Part shown: one piece after another, positions 25,034 to 34,207 of the stretch | Position numbering within the stretch: position 1 is the first letter of the stretch | How the letters are laid out: each line of letters opens with the position of its first letter | Assembly: GCA_018057765.1 (NCBI GenBank) | Contig: JAGPDB010000001.1 | Location: 186,001-250,000 of the forward strand | Direction: 5' to 3' | From: Acidimicrobiia bacterium | Lineage (GTDB): Bacteria; Actinomycetota; Acidimicrobiia; IMCC26256; JAGPDB01 | DNA: 64,000 nt | Notes under the pieces: generated by a model | The model's input: the letters and a program-made list of their open reading frames with translations, nothing else | Told to the model about the DNA's origin: nothing | Databases searched by the model: none | Program-made: the position numbers and the translations under genes

Positions 25034-26458
25034 GTGAAAACTATATTAGAGAACTCGCGTACGACAAGGCTTGGTGCCACAGCTATCATTTTCATGATGT
25101 CGCTTTTAAGCAGTTTCATTCCTGATTTTTATAAATCTTCTGGCGCCATAATCTTAATATCTACTGCGCTATTTGCATGGCAGATATTTGAATCTATATT
25201 AAAAAATATAAAAACAGGAATCATATCTTTATCTGTTTCTGCATTATTATCCTGTTCATTAATATCTTTAACAATTATTAATTCAACTAACCCGAAAGAT
25301 TTAGAAGCATTTACCATAGCTGTCGTATATTCATTTTTAACATTATTTTGTATTAGTATAGAAAACAACAGGTCATATTTTTGGATCTTTTTCACATTAA
25401 TAATCATTTCATGTACGGCATCAAATTATTTATACAACGAAAGTAAGAATACGACATTAATTTCTATATTATTAGCATTGTCTTTAGCATGTTTTGGATT
25501 CATTGTGCATTCCAACTATATTCCACTTTTGAAAAAATTAGATATCGCCAAAAATAGAGCCGACGTTATGACAACAATTACAAAATTCTCACGAGAATTT
25601 CACACCCGTGAGCCTGAAGAAGTTATACGCAATATTGTCTCTGTAACAAAACAATTAGGATATATTTCTGCTGCTATTGTTTCCTTCGATCGTAGAAGTA
25701 AAATTGTCGAAGATGGCGTTAAAATTAATGATTTGTTACTATATGCTGAAAAGGCATCATCATTGAGAAGAGTGGTTATTGAATCAGCAAAGAGTCATAA
25801 TAATTCACAGCAAAATGATATTGCATCTGCACCAATCTGGTTTAATTCCAGATATAGCGCGGCATTGATAGTACAGTCAGCAGCAAACAAGAAAATAACA
25901 GATAATGATTCTGCTGCATTAGAACTATTAGCTGATCAAGCTGGTAGAGCATTAGAAAATGCTGTAAAAACACAAAGTGATAGAAGAGCTGTTGAACGTT
26001 TACTCGATGAGAGCCAAAGAGATAAATTAACAAATATCGGAAATAGACGTTATGCGGATATGATGATATCCACAATGGAACCTGGTGATGTACTAGCCAT
26101 GATTGATATTGATGGCTTAAAATCTACTAACGATAGATTTGGCCATGATGCAGGCGATGAATTATTAAAATCCGTTGGAACATTCTTCCAGGAACAAATT
26201 CGTGTACCAGATTTATGTGCCCGATTAGGTGGTGATGAATTTATAATTTTACTAAAAGGTGCTAAATCAGGGGCTCCGCAGATTTTAAACCGTCTCATTA
26301 AAATGTGGCAAGAAAAACAAATATATGAGACTACCCTTTCTATAGGTATGAGTGTTCATTGGCCTCACAGGGAGATTAATGAGACTATAAAAGCTGCTGA
26401 TTCTGCACTCTACCAGGCAAAACGAGAAGGTAAAAACCGTCTTATAACAGCGAGTTAA
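25034..26458 (+). CDS. Diguanylate cyclase with membrane sensor and GAF-like domain
   Basis: A GTG start is used. The 474-aa protein has about six membrane helices (residues 15-170), a GAF-like region (about 180-310, TITKFSREFHTREPEEVI...) and a C-terminal GGDEF domain. GGDEF is intact at 399-403, and the inhibitory I-site RVPD (390-393) lies five residues upstream, so product inhibition is expected. The catalytic lead-in DKLTNIGNRRY and IDIDGLKSTNDRFGHDAGDELL are complete. It makes c-di-GMP in response to an unknown signal. No EAL phosphodiesterase is nearby. Confidence 0.93.
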   Translation: MKTILENSRTTRLGATAIIFMMSLLSSFIPDFYKSSGAIILISTALFAWQIFESILKNIKTGIISLSVSALLSCSLISLTIINSTNPKDLEAFTIAVVYSFLTLFCISIENNRSYFWIFFTLIIISCTASNYLYNESKNTTLISILLALSLACFGFIVHSNYIPLLKKLDIAKNRADVMTTITKFSREFHTREPEEVIRNIVSVTKQLGYISAAIVSFDRRSKIVEDGVKINDLLLYAEKASSLRRVVIESAKSHNNSQQNDIASAPIWFNSRYSAALIVQSAANKKITDNDSAALELLADQAGRALENAVKTQSDRRAVERLLDESQRDKLTNIGNRRYADMMISTMEPGDVLAMIDIDGLKSTNDRFGHDAGDELLKSVGTFFQEQIRVPDLCARLGGDEFIILLKGAKSGAPQILNRLIKMWQEKQIYETTLSIGMSVHWPHREINETIKAADSALYQAKREGKNRLITAS

Positions 26459-26564
26459 GAGTTAAGTTAATATTAATTGGATAAAAAGTAGTACGAATAT
26501 GACGCACTAGACGAATAACGCGAAATGGTTTAATATTATAGGTAACATATACCTAAGGAATGAT

Positions 26565-27242
26565 TTGAGCGAAACATTTTTCAATAATGATACTGTAGAT
26601 TTTGGTGGATTTATACTTAAATCAGCACGTGAGACTGAAGCAAATGGAGATATGAGATCTGCTTCAAAAACATATGCCCATGCTTGGCGTGCTGGCGCAT
26701 CGGCAAATAATTTAGAGATTTCAAGTATTTCACGTTTAGAACTTTTCTCAGTTGTATTATTAATAAACGATTTGGTATTTACTTCAGTTTTATATAGAGA
26801 TCTTATTTCAACTTTTTCATTAGATAATAGATTTCATTCTGCATGTGCTCACTATGATTTAGGAAAGCTATACCGCAATTCATGGGAAAATAATGAAATA
26901 CTAAATCCATCAGATGCGACTAAACATTTATTAGCTGCAAAAGATGAGTTTTTTGATCTAAACGAATTGAGAAATACAGCGTGCGTCGAAATGGATCTTG
27001 CTCATATATATATGCACATAGATAAAATTGAACATGCTACTGAATTGCTCAGTTCAGCAAGGAACAAATGGGAAGAACTTTCTGAATTAAATGGGATGGC
27101 TGAATCTGCTTTAAGTTTGGGTGACTGCAATACATTAATAGGAAAGAACGAAGTAGCCGAAAAGTTTTATAGACAGGCATCAAATGAATTTGACCAAGCT
27201 GGCAACAATCTGATGAAACTAACTGATCGTAATTCTAATTAA
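26565..27242 (+). CDS. TPR-like helical repeat protein
   Basis: The start is TTG with AAGGAATGA just before it. The 225 residues form successive helical pairs with TPR-like Ala/Leu spacing (SASKTYAHAWRAGASANNLEISSISRL; ACAHYDLGKLYRN; ACVEMDLAHIYMHI; ESALSLGDCNTLIGKNEVAEKFYRQA). It is a probable scaffold without catalytic residues. It lies about 107 bp after the diguanylate cyclase and could be a partner, though only position suggests this. TAGGTA-5-TACCTA (26539-26555) lies 9 bp before the start and may be an operator. Confidence 0.75.
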   Translation: MSETFFNNDTVDFGGFILKSARETEANGDMRSASKTYAHAWRAGASANNLEISSISRLELFSVVLLINDLVFTSVLYRDLISTFSLDNRFHSACAHYDLGKLYRNSWENNEILNPSDATKHLLAAKDEFFDLNELRNTACVEMDLAHIYMHIDKIEHATELLSSARNKWEELSELNGMAESALSLGDCNTLIGKNEVAEKFYRQASNEFDQAGNNLMKLTDRNSN

Positions 27243-27244
27243 GA

Positions 27245-28033
27245 CTACTTACCAGAAATAATTATTTTTATTATTTCATCATGAATTAAGCCGTTTGTTG
27301 AAACGAATGTTGGTTCTCTAAAAGAATCTTTACCATCAAATGAAGTTGTACGTCCGCCTGCTTCTTCAACAATTAATTTTAAAGGTGCAACATCATAAGG
27401 CTGTACATGAGTGTCCAATCCTAAATCTATGGCACCTTCTGCCACTAACATATGCGACCAAAAATCTCCCATACCTCTTGCCCGCCATATGAATTTATTA
27501 AGATTATTTAGAGATTCTGGATAACCAGCTTTTTCGAACCCTGTAACATCGCCATAACTAGCTTGTACATCTTCGAGTTTAGATGTTTTACTTACCGATA
27601 TACTTTCTCCATTAACAAAGGCTCCACCATTTTTTAAACCCATCCATCTTCTATGAAGACTGGGAGCAGATGCGGTTCCAGCCATTGGAATATCATCGAC
27701 GCAAAAAGCAATCAATGTTCCCCAGACCGGTACACCTCTCAAAAAATTTTTAGTTCCATCAATCGGGTCAATAATCCATGTACGCGACTGAGAATGAATC
27801 TCTTTGCCAAATTCTTCACCCTCTATTTTATCATCTGGAAAAATGTCAAGGATTGCATCACGAATCTTAATTTCAGTTTCACGATCGACTTCCGTCACTG
27901 GCGACATATCATCTTTTGTCATTACAGAAAAATCTCTATCTTTAAATCTCTTTAGTGTAAATTTATCTATTTCATCACATAGTTGGGATATGAAATCGAA
28001 TTCTTTTTGATATTTGATTTTCTCGCTAGCCAT
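27245..28033 (-). CDS. Inositol-monophosphatase/histidinol-phosphatase family protein
   Basis: The 262-aa Mg-dependent phosphatase has the expected metal-site motifs: EGEEFG (motif with the first Glu), WIIDPIDGTKNFLRGVPVWG (DPIDGT core) and YDVAPLKLIVEEAGG near the C-terminus. The RARGMGDFWSH region, rather than the usual IMPase sequence, resembles the HisN subgroup that dephosphorylates histidinol phosphate. No other his gene is near, so the substrate (histidinol-P, inositol-P or another) stays open. It converges on the TPR-like gene with stops 2 bp apart. Confidence 0.88.
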   Translation of the reverse strand: MASEKIKYQKEFDFISQLCDEIDKFTLKRFKDRDFSVMTKDDMSPVTEVDRETEIKIRDAILDIFPDDKIEGEEFGKEIHSQSRTWIIDPIDGTKNFLRGVPVWGTLIAFCVDDIPMAGTASAPSLHRRWMGLKNGGAFVNGESISVSKTSKLEDVQASYGDVTGFEKAGYPESLNNLNKFIWRARGMGDFWSHMLVAEGAIDLGLDTHVQPYDVAPLKLIVEEAGGRTTSFDGKDSFREPTFVSTNGLIHDEIIKIIISGK

Positions 28034-28074
28034 TACAACATTCTAGCTTATCTATTAGAGTTCAAATACAAAAT

Positions 28075-28788
28075 TCAAGCTTTTAATAATGCAGCAAATG
28101 GTTTACCAAATTTCTTAAGTTCGCTTGAAGTAATTGTCTTAAAAAGAACAGTACCATGCATACGCATAAGAGATACCGTCTTGTTCGCATGTTCGACCAT
28201 CATATCTTCAATTTTATCAGCCGCTATATCAATCAACGCTTGAGGCATGAAGCGAATATCTCTTAATAGGGTTGCAACGCCAATTTTACTAAGGCTCCAC
28301 ACAGTTTTCTCCATAATTTCAACTATCATCTGATCATCATTTTCATCTAACTCAATGAACATTTGCATTAGAGCAGTACCTCTTTTAGGTATTTTAAGTA
28401 TCAATTTATCTACATCGTTATTAGTTGAAGTAATAAAACAAGTTTCGGTTGAAGTATTTTCTAAAACATATTTTCTTATATCGCTATATTTTGAAATTGA
28501 ATCATAAATTTTTATTTTCATTAGAAGGATACCATCAACATCGCTAAAAGTCATCGTGCCTTTTTTACGATCTATATCGCACATACCTTTTACAGCATCG
28601 TATACTAAAGTTTCATCTTCTACTAAAACATCAAATGAGTTTTGAAAGTTTCGCTTAAATAACAATGCTGAGAGAAAAGATCCACAAGAGCTATAAGGTA
28701 TTGGCTCGATACATGCCAATAAATCCCGTAGGTACGGGATGCTCTTAAATTTATCTTGAGATATAGTTACTTCATACTGGTAATTCAT
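28075..28788 (-). CDS. Hypothetical 237-aa protein
   Basis: I do not recognise this protein. It is soluble, with no signal peptide. The N-terminal half mixes strands and turns (SQDKFKSIPYLRDLLACIEP; FSDVDGILLMKIKIYD), and the C-terminal 70 residues are helical and amphipathic (MVEHANKTVSLMRMHGTVLF), ending in LLKA. It lies 41 bp upstream of the HisN-like gene on the same strand, so cotranscription is possible. It is divergent from the Ppx/GppA gene with a 63-bp gap. Confidence 0.65.
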   Translation of the reverse strand: MNYQYEVTISQDKFKSIPYLRDLLACIEPIPYSSCGSFLSALLFKRNFQNSFDVLVEDETLVYDAVKGMCDIDRKKGTMTFSDVDGILLMKIKIYDSISKYSDIRKYVLENTSTETCFITSTNNDVDKLILKIPKRGTALMQMFIELDENDDQMIVEIMEKTVWSLSKIGVATLLRDIRFMPQALIDIAADKIEDMMVEHANKTVSLMRMHGTVLFKTITSSELKKFGKPFAALLKA

Positions 28789-28839
28789 AATTATATATAG
28801 ATTCTACGTCTTAATCTAAATAAATAAAGTATTTTCTTC

Positions 28840-28845
28840 TATAAT
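28840..28845 (+). promoter_or_regulatory. -10 box with six-base gap to ATG
   Basis: A perfect TATAAT ends six bases before the Ppx/GppA ATG at 28852. No Shine-Dalgarno lies between them. This is a third case of the same arrangement. Confidence 0.55.
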
Positions 28846-28851
28846 CAATTT

Positions 28852-30432
28852 ATGAGAGTATGCGCCATTGACTGTGGTAGTAATTCATTCCATTTACTAA
28901 TTGCTGATGTTGAAAGAAAAGATCAATTTGAAATAATTGTAGAAGATAAATCGCTTCTATATTTAGGCGCGGAAGTAGCAACTAGTGGAGAGATATCGAA
29001 ATCTAGCTTATTGCGCGCGAAAAGAGTTATACGACATTATAAGACTCTAATATTAAGACATAATGTTGAAGTAGTGAAATGTGTGGCTACTAGCGCAATA
29101 CGCTCTGCAAATAATGGTGACCTAGTAATAAAGTCATTAACAAAAACACTAGGTCATGAAATAAAAGTGATCTCAGGTGTAACTGAAGCTGAATTAATTT
29201 TTCGTGGTATTTCTGCTGTTTCATCACTACCAGAAACAAGAGTATTAAATGTAGATATGGGAGGTGGTTCTCTCGAATTAATGGTTGGTCAACGTAATTT
29301 TTTAGAGTATGCAACTAGCGAACCATTAGGCGCCAGTCGACTTTCACGCACCCTTAAAGTATGCGACCCACTTAGTAAAGAAGATATAAAAGAGATAGAA
29401 AAACAATGCTCTAAATATTTCATAGATTTTAAGAAGCATTTTAGTAAAAGTTCATTTTCTAATATTGTTGTTTCATCTGGTACTTTAAATAATTTAGTAA
29501 CTATGGCAAGGTCAATGACAGATAGCTATGTACCGGCTACTAACTCTAATGTTTCTGCTTCATCGAGTGAGCTAAAAATAATATGTGATCTTTTGATTTC
29601 AAGTAATAAAAAAGATCGTAATAAAATAATAGGTTACGACAACAATAGAGATGAATATATTCAAACAGCTGCAGTAATTTGTAATTACATTTCTACTATG
29701 GCCCTAGATGACTCTCCTTGGTACTCATCATCATTCGCTTTAAGAGAGGGTCTTGTTTTAAAAGTTGGTGATGAAATATTTAAAGAAGAATATACATCTC
29801 AAAAAGATATTGCAAACGCAACAATTAATACCATTGATAAGAAATTATTAGCATTAGAAAGAACAATAATAGCAAATAACAAAAAATCGAAGGTAAACAT
29901 ATATGAACATGGCCAATATGTGGCCAAGCTCACTTCAATAGTATTTTCTGAACTAAGTGAATTACACACATTGGATAATAACGAACTTGATATTTTGGAA
30001 TATGCAGCAAGACTACATGACTTAGGTGAAACTATATCTAGAACAAAACATGATGTTCATGGAGCCTATATCCTCTTTAATACTCCCCTTCCAGGATTCT
30101 CGCCAAATGAAGCAACAATGTTACGTTCTATAGTTAGATGCCATAGGACAAAGAATCCGAAGACTTCAGATAAATATGTAGGACGCCTAAATGATAAAGA
30201 TTTAGAAAAAGCGAAATGGCTAATTGCAATATTGCGTATTGCAGATGGTGCTGATGCTGGCAAATCAAATTTAGTCGAAAATATCAAAATATCAATAAAG
30301 CCTGATGTTATTTATATCTATCTTTTTTCAAAGTTTGATCTGGAATTGGAAGTATATTCAACACGTAGGAAACGTTTGCTTCTAGAAGAGTTATCTAATA
30401 GAGATGTCATTGTATCTCAAAGTGAATATTAA
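28852..30432 (+). CDS. Ppx/GppA-family exopolyphosphatase with C-terminal HD-like domain
   Basis: The 526-aa protein carries the ASKHA ATPase-fold motifs of Ppx/GppA: IDCGSNSFHLLIADV (phosphate 1) and VDMGGGSLELM (phosphate 2). It hydrolyses polyphosphate or pppGpp. From about residue 340 it has an HD-type domain with AARLHDLGETIS followed by HDVHGAYIL, which is common in Ppx2-like longer forms. So it may have both polyphosphatase and nucleotide phosphohydrolase-like parts. The exact substrate is not visible. The stop is 1 bp from the convergent transglycosylase gene. Confidence 0.9.
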   Translation: MRVCAIDCGSNSFHLLIADVERKDQFEIIVEDKSLLYLGAEVATSGEISKSSLLRAKRVIRHYKTLILRHNVEVVKCVATSAIRSANNGDLVIKSLTKTLGHEIKVISGVTEAELIFRGISAVSSLPETRVLNVDMGGGSLELMVGQRNFLEYATSEPLGASRLSRTLKVCDPLSKEDIKEIEKQCSKYFIDFKKHFSKSSFSNIVVSSGTLNNLVTMARSMTDSYVPATNSNVSASSSELKIICDLLISSNKKDRNKIIGYDNNRDEYIQTAAVICNYISTMALDDSPWYSSSFALREGLVLKVGDEIFKEEYTSQKDIANATINTIDKKLLALERTIIANNKKSKVNIYEHGQYVAKLTSIVFSELSELHTLDNNELDILEYAARLHDLGETISRTKHDVHGAYILFNTPLPGFSPNEATMLRSIVRCHRTKNPKTSDKYVGRLNDKDLEKAKWLIAILRIADGADAGKSNLVENIKISIKPDVIYIYLFSKFDLELEVYSTRRKRLLLEELSNRDVIVSQSEY

Positions 30433-30433
30433 T

Positions 30434-31690
30434 TTATGGGGCGACGTTTTCGATTACAGGAGCAGCTACAATAGGCATAGGATTTAATCTTGGAGCCCCT
30501 AATAACTCATACTCATGACCTTTTGCTAACACAAAATCAACATAAGAATTTGAATGATTATAGGCATAGACGGCTTGTCTTCTATATTCATCATTAGTTA
30601 AATTCGGAGCAGAAGAACATAAATACTGAGCTGTTGCTAGTGCTCCATCATAAAGATTTTGAGGGTCAAATAATCCATCACCATTGCCATCGCCTTTCCA
30701 TCTATTCCAAGTGCCAGGTATAAACTGCATAACTCCCACTGCTCGATCCCATTCAGTGTCGCCATCATATAAACCTTTATCTGTGTCACGAATTGCAGCG
30801 AAGCCCTGACCGTTAAGAGGCACACCTATAATGCTTGGAGTAACTGTTCCGTTTGCACTAATAACAGCTCCACCGAATCTGCCATGATTAGATTCAGCCC
30901 TACCAATACCGGCTATCAGCCACCACGGAATAGCACATGTAGGATTATTCTGTGCAATAGTTTTCTCTGCTCGTAAATATGAGTCCATTGTCAGAACTGG
31001 TATGTCAAAGCCATCGAGTGAAGCTACTGGCAATACTGACCCAACTATACTTTTGGTAGAGTTAACTTCTTTTTGTTTAGCTAACATATCAGCAGATATA
31101 GTTTTTAAAATATTATTAATTTCTGTTACTTTATTATCTATTTTTACCTTATATGAATTGGCATCATCAACGCGTTTTTTTGTTTTATCCATTTTCTTTT
31201 TTAAATAGAACAAAACTTGATCAGCCTGCGAAGCACGTCTTTGAACATCAACAATATTTTCATTTGACTCCTTGTAGGCATCAGAGCTTTTTTGATATTG
31301 CGATATTACTATTGAATTAAGAGAATTTTGTATATTAGATAATTGCAGTTTTCTTGCAGCTAGATTATCTGTGGCAACAATTAATTCTGGTTGTAACACA
31401 ACAGATTGATCTAATAGAGAATTCTGATTTTTTGTTAAAGCAGATAATTCTGCCTCGGCTTTTGAATAGCTAATCAGTGCTGTTGCAAGCTCGGTCTTCT
31501 TAATCGGCATACCTATTAATCGAGCATCTAAAAGTGGGAATGAATCTGGTGTAGATTTAGGAACAAAACCATCAGCATATGAAGGCGAGACATTTACACA
31601 GGCGATAGTTACAAATATGCTTATCAGCATGATATTAATAATGATTGTTCTGATAGAAACTCTTTTTTGCATCCCATTATATGTCGGCAA
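30434..31690 (-). CDS. Secreted coiled-coil lytic transglycosylase (SLT/MltB-like domain)
   Basis: The 418-aa protein starts with a signal peptide (hydrophobic core at about residues 14-33, ending SYA). It continues as a coiled coil of about 140 residues and then an SLT domain: WWLIAGIGRAESNHGRFGG (catalytic Glu in RAESNHG), VGVMQFIPGTW, DPQNLYDGALATAQYLC, and YAYNHSNSYVDFVL at the end. It cleaves the glycan strands of peptidoglycan outside the membrane. The coiled coil resembles RipA-type cell-wall hydrolases and may regulate access. It converges on the Ppx gene. Confidence 0.88.
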   Translation of the reverse strand: MPTYNGMQKRVSIRTIIINIMLISIFVTIACVNVSPSYADGFVPKSTPDSFPLLDARLIGMPIKKTELATALISYSKAEAELSALTKNQNSLLDQSVVLQPELIVATDNLAARKLQLSNIQNSLNSIVISQYQKSSDAYKESNENIVDVQRRASQADQVLFYLKKKMDKTKKRVDDANSYKVKIDNKVTEINNILKTISADMLAKQKEVNSTKSIVGSVLPVASLDGFDIPVLTMDSYLRAEKTIAQNNPTCAIPWWLIAGIGRAESNHGRFGGAVISANGTVTPSIIGVPLNGQGFAAIRDTDKGLYDGDTEWDRAVGVMQFIPGTWNRWKGDGNGDGLFDPQNLYDGALATAQYLCSSAPNLTNDEYRRQAVYAYNHSNSYVDFVLAKGHEYELLGAPRLNPMPIVAAPVIENVAP

Positions 31691-31777
31691 CTAGATCTCA
31701 TCTATGAAATAGTTTTAAAGTAATTCTTATTCGCAATATTCGTTTTATTACATCTATCAGGTAAAATAAACAAAATA

Positions 31778-32719
31778 ATGCTTTCATTTTTATTAATTAT
31801 GCGTTACATTAATGATGATATGTCGGATTTTTCAGGAAAAGCATTAATTGCCGCAGGGCGGATGATAAAGGCAAAAAGACGTCAACTTAATATTAGCCAA
31901 GAAGAGGCAGCCCGACTTGCAGGTATAAGTGTTGGCACTTGGAGTCTTTTAGAACGTGGTATCCATAGGCCAAAACCAAATACAGCTGAACAAATTGAAG
32001 AAGTATTGCAGTGGGATGATAATCGTTTACAAAAGATATGTGTTCAAAAAGAAGATAATAAAGAATTAATGATGGAGTTTGGAAATAGAGTTAGAGCAAG
32101 AAGAAGAGAACTTGGTCTCTCACGTCAATCAGCATCCTTCCAAGCGGGCATCAGTGTTTCGGGATGGCAACATATTGAACGTGGAAGAATTCGACCACGT
32201 CCACATACAGCTAAACGAATTGCAGAAGTACTCGAATGGGAGCTTGATGAATTTGCATTATTGCATGAACATCCAGTTCCCCCATCTACGATTCCTGGAC
32301 TAAGTGAAGTTCAAACGAAACGTCTTGTAGATTTTGGTGAAAAAATTCGTAAAGCGAGAAAACGTGCGGACTTGACTCAAATTTCAGCGGCAAAAAAAGT
32401 CAATCTCAGTAATGCAACTTGGTCACCTTTAGAAAGAGGAAGAGTCCGCCCAGTATTATCAACACTCTTAAAAATTTGTTCACTCTTTAATTGGGACTAT
32501 CGGGAATATGCAGATTTAGTTGCACCAAATTCTGGAGCATCTATGATTTTTCTAGATAATAAAATGCAGGAGCTCGAAGTTAATAGTATTCCAGGCACAT
32601 CACTAAATGCACATATTAGTTATAATGGTGCAGAATACTATACAACGATAGATGATAAGTATAAAAATATTACAGAAGAGTTACTAAATCAAGACTCAAA
32701 TCGCGCTTCCAACGAGTAA
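31778..32719 (+). CDS. Regulator with three tandem XRE-type HTH domains
   Basis: The 313-aa protein contains three XRE/Cro-like helix-turn-helix units at about residues 24-84, 101-161 and 186-246, each with recognisable Q/S-x-x-AA/SA-x-x-x-x-I/L, then W(S/Q)xxERGxxRP. The third is the most diverged. A 65-residue C-terminal tail is predicted to be disordered. An additional Met8 and Met15 are alternative starts, since the first 14 residues are hydrophobic and lack homology-like features. TAAAAT lies 7 bases before the first ATG. It probably binds a long or repeated operator. Targets are unknown. Confidence 0.88.
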   Translation: MLSFLLIMRYINDDMSDFSGKALIAAGRMIKAKRRQLNISQEEAARLAGISVGTWSLLERGIHRPKPNTAEQIEEVLQWDDNRLQKICVQKEDNKELMMEFGNRVRARRRELGLSRQSASFQAGISVSGWQHIERGRIRPRPHTAKRIAEVLEWELDEFALLHEHPVPPSTIPGLSEVQTKRLVDFGEKIRKARKRADLTQISAAKKVNLSNATWSPLERGRVRPVLSTLLKICSLFNWDYREYADLVAPNSGASMIFLDNKMQELEVNSIPGTSLNAHISYNGAEYYTTIDDKYKNITEELLNQDSNRASNE

Positions 32720-32728
32720 ATCCTTAGA

Positions 32729-34207
32729 TCAGCAATAGGTTGTTTTCTTAGAAGCCACCCCAGTTAAAATATATTTATCTACAGTTTCGCTTACACAATT
32801 ATTAGATCTACCATATGCAGTGTGGCCTTCGCCTTTGAATTCCAGCAAAGAACCATGTTGTAATTTCTTCGCAACGTCACGTGATGCTTGAACTGGTGTC
32901 GCTGGATCACCAGTAGTTCCAATTACCAAAACTGAATTTCCCTTAGAATTATTTACTTTAAATGCTTTTGCATCACCAACATTTGGCCAATACGAACATT
33001 GAATTCCAAAAAGTACAACAGCTTCACCTATAAGTGGTGCTTTTATTCCAATTTCTTTTGCAAAAGAATACAGATCATCGCCTGAAGCTAGTTTACCGTC
33101 GGAACAGAGTATTGATAAAAAAGACATATAGGAACCATCATATGTGCCATCATAATCTCTACCTAAATAAGAATTGTATCCATTAATTATTCCGGAACTA
33201 TCGCCTAATTCTACTTCCGATAGTGCATCATCTAGTGATGGCCATTCTTCAATACCACCATAAAGATAAACGCCCGTGCCTAAGTCGAATTGAGCAGGAC
33301 CTAGAGTGCTTCCTGATCCATCATCTGAAACTATTGGATTTGCATCGATCTCAGAAGCAATTCTACTGTAAACAGTTTTTGGGTCTTCCCCATTTGCATA
33401 CTTACATATTGTTTCTTTACAGTAGTTGAAAAAACTGTCAAATGCATTAGAGAATCCAATACCTTGATCGCCCGCAGAGGTCAAAGGATTAGCACCTACA
33501 TCGACAACACCATCTAAGATAATTGTACGATAGTTTTTTGGGAATAATGTCGCATATATTTGACCAAGTACAGTACCGTATGAATACCCTAAATAATTTA
33601 ATTGCTTTTCATTTAAAGCTTGACGAATCTCATCCATATCTCTCGTAGCTTCGATAGAAGTTAAATGTTTGGCTAAATCTTTATCAGTATTGACACAATC
33701 TTGTCCAACTTTTTTATTAACATCAAGCATTGCAGTTAATTCAGTTTCGTTATCAGGCGAATAATCAATACCATCAAAAAGATAATCTAAATTGGCAGAA
33801 GTACATTTAAGTTTTGTAGATTGACCGACACCTCTTGGATCCCAACCAACAATATCAAAAGAATCCAGTATTTCAGGAGAAATAAGCGAACTTGCATATT
33901 GAACAAAGTCGACACCAGAACCACCAGGGCCACCTGGATTTATCAACATTATGCCTTTACGTTTTGAAGGTACAGCAGCGCTTAGAGTTCTTAATGCAAT
34001 ATCTATTTTCCTACCTTTTGGTTTTTTATAATCCAAAGGAACTTTTATACTCGCACACAAAAAATTTGAACATTTCTTATAGTTGACTTTTCCAACTTTA
34101 AAATTTCCGTTGTCCTTATTTGGAGTCCCATTTGAATCTTTTTTACCAATAGAGCAACCGCCCAAGACCACGCTAAGACATAATATTGCTAGAAATATTT
34201 TCTTCAT
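32729..34207 (-). CDS. Lipoprotein alpha/beta-hydrolase, tripeptidyl-aminopeptidase (TAP-like) family
   Basis: The 492-aa protein begins with a lipoprotein signal and lipobox LGGC (Cys18). The alpha/beta-hydrolase core has the oxyanion-region INPGGPGGSGVD, GWDPRGVGQS, the nucleophile elbow GYSYGT (Ser209) and a C-terminal TAP-like block with GTTGDPATPVQASRDVAKKL and a candidate catalytic His in GEGHTAYGR. Family members are secreted aminopeptidases of actinobacteria that take small peptides from the outside. The start codon shares one base with the gdh stop (TAATG), so the two may be translationally coupled. Confidence 0.9.
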   Translation of the reverse strand: MKKIFLAILCLSVVLGGCSIGKKDSNGTPNKDNGNFKVGKVNYKKCSNFLCASIKVPLDYKKPKGRKIDIALRTLSAAVPSKRKGIMLINPGGPGGSGVDFVQYASSLISPEILDSFDIVGWDPRGVGQSTKLKCTSANLDYLFDGIDYSPDNETELTAMLDVNKKVGQDCVNTDKDLAKHLTSIEATRDMDEIRQALNEKQLNYLGYSYGTVLGQIYATLFPKNYRTIILDGVVDVGANPLTSAGDQGIGFSNAFDSFFNYCKETICKYANGEDPKTVYSRIASEIDANPIVSDDGSGSTLGPAQFDLGTGVYLYGGIEEWPSLDDALSEVELGDSSGIINGYNSYLGRDYDGTYDGSYMSFLSILCSDGKLASGDDLYSFAKEIGIKAPLIGEAVVLFGIQCSYWPNVGDAKAFKVNNSKGNSVLVIGTTGDPATPVQASRDVAKKLQHGSLLEFKGEGHTAYGRSNNCVSETVDKYILTGVASKKTTYC

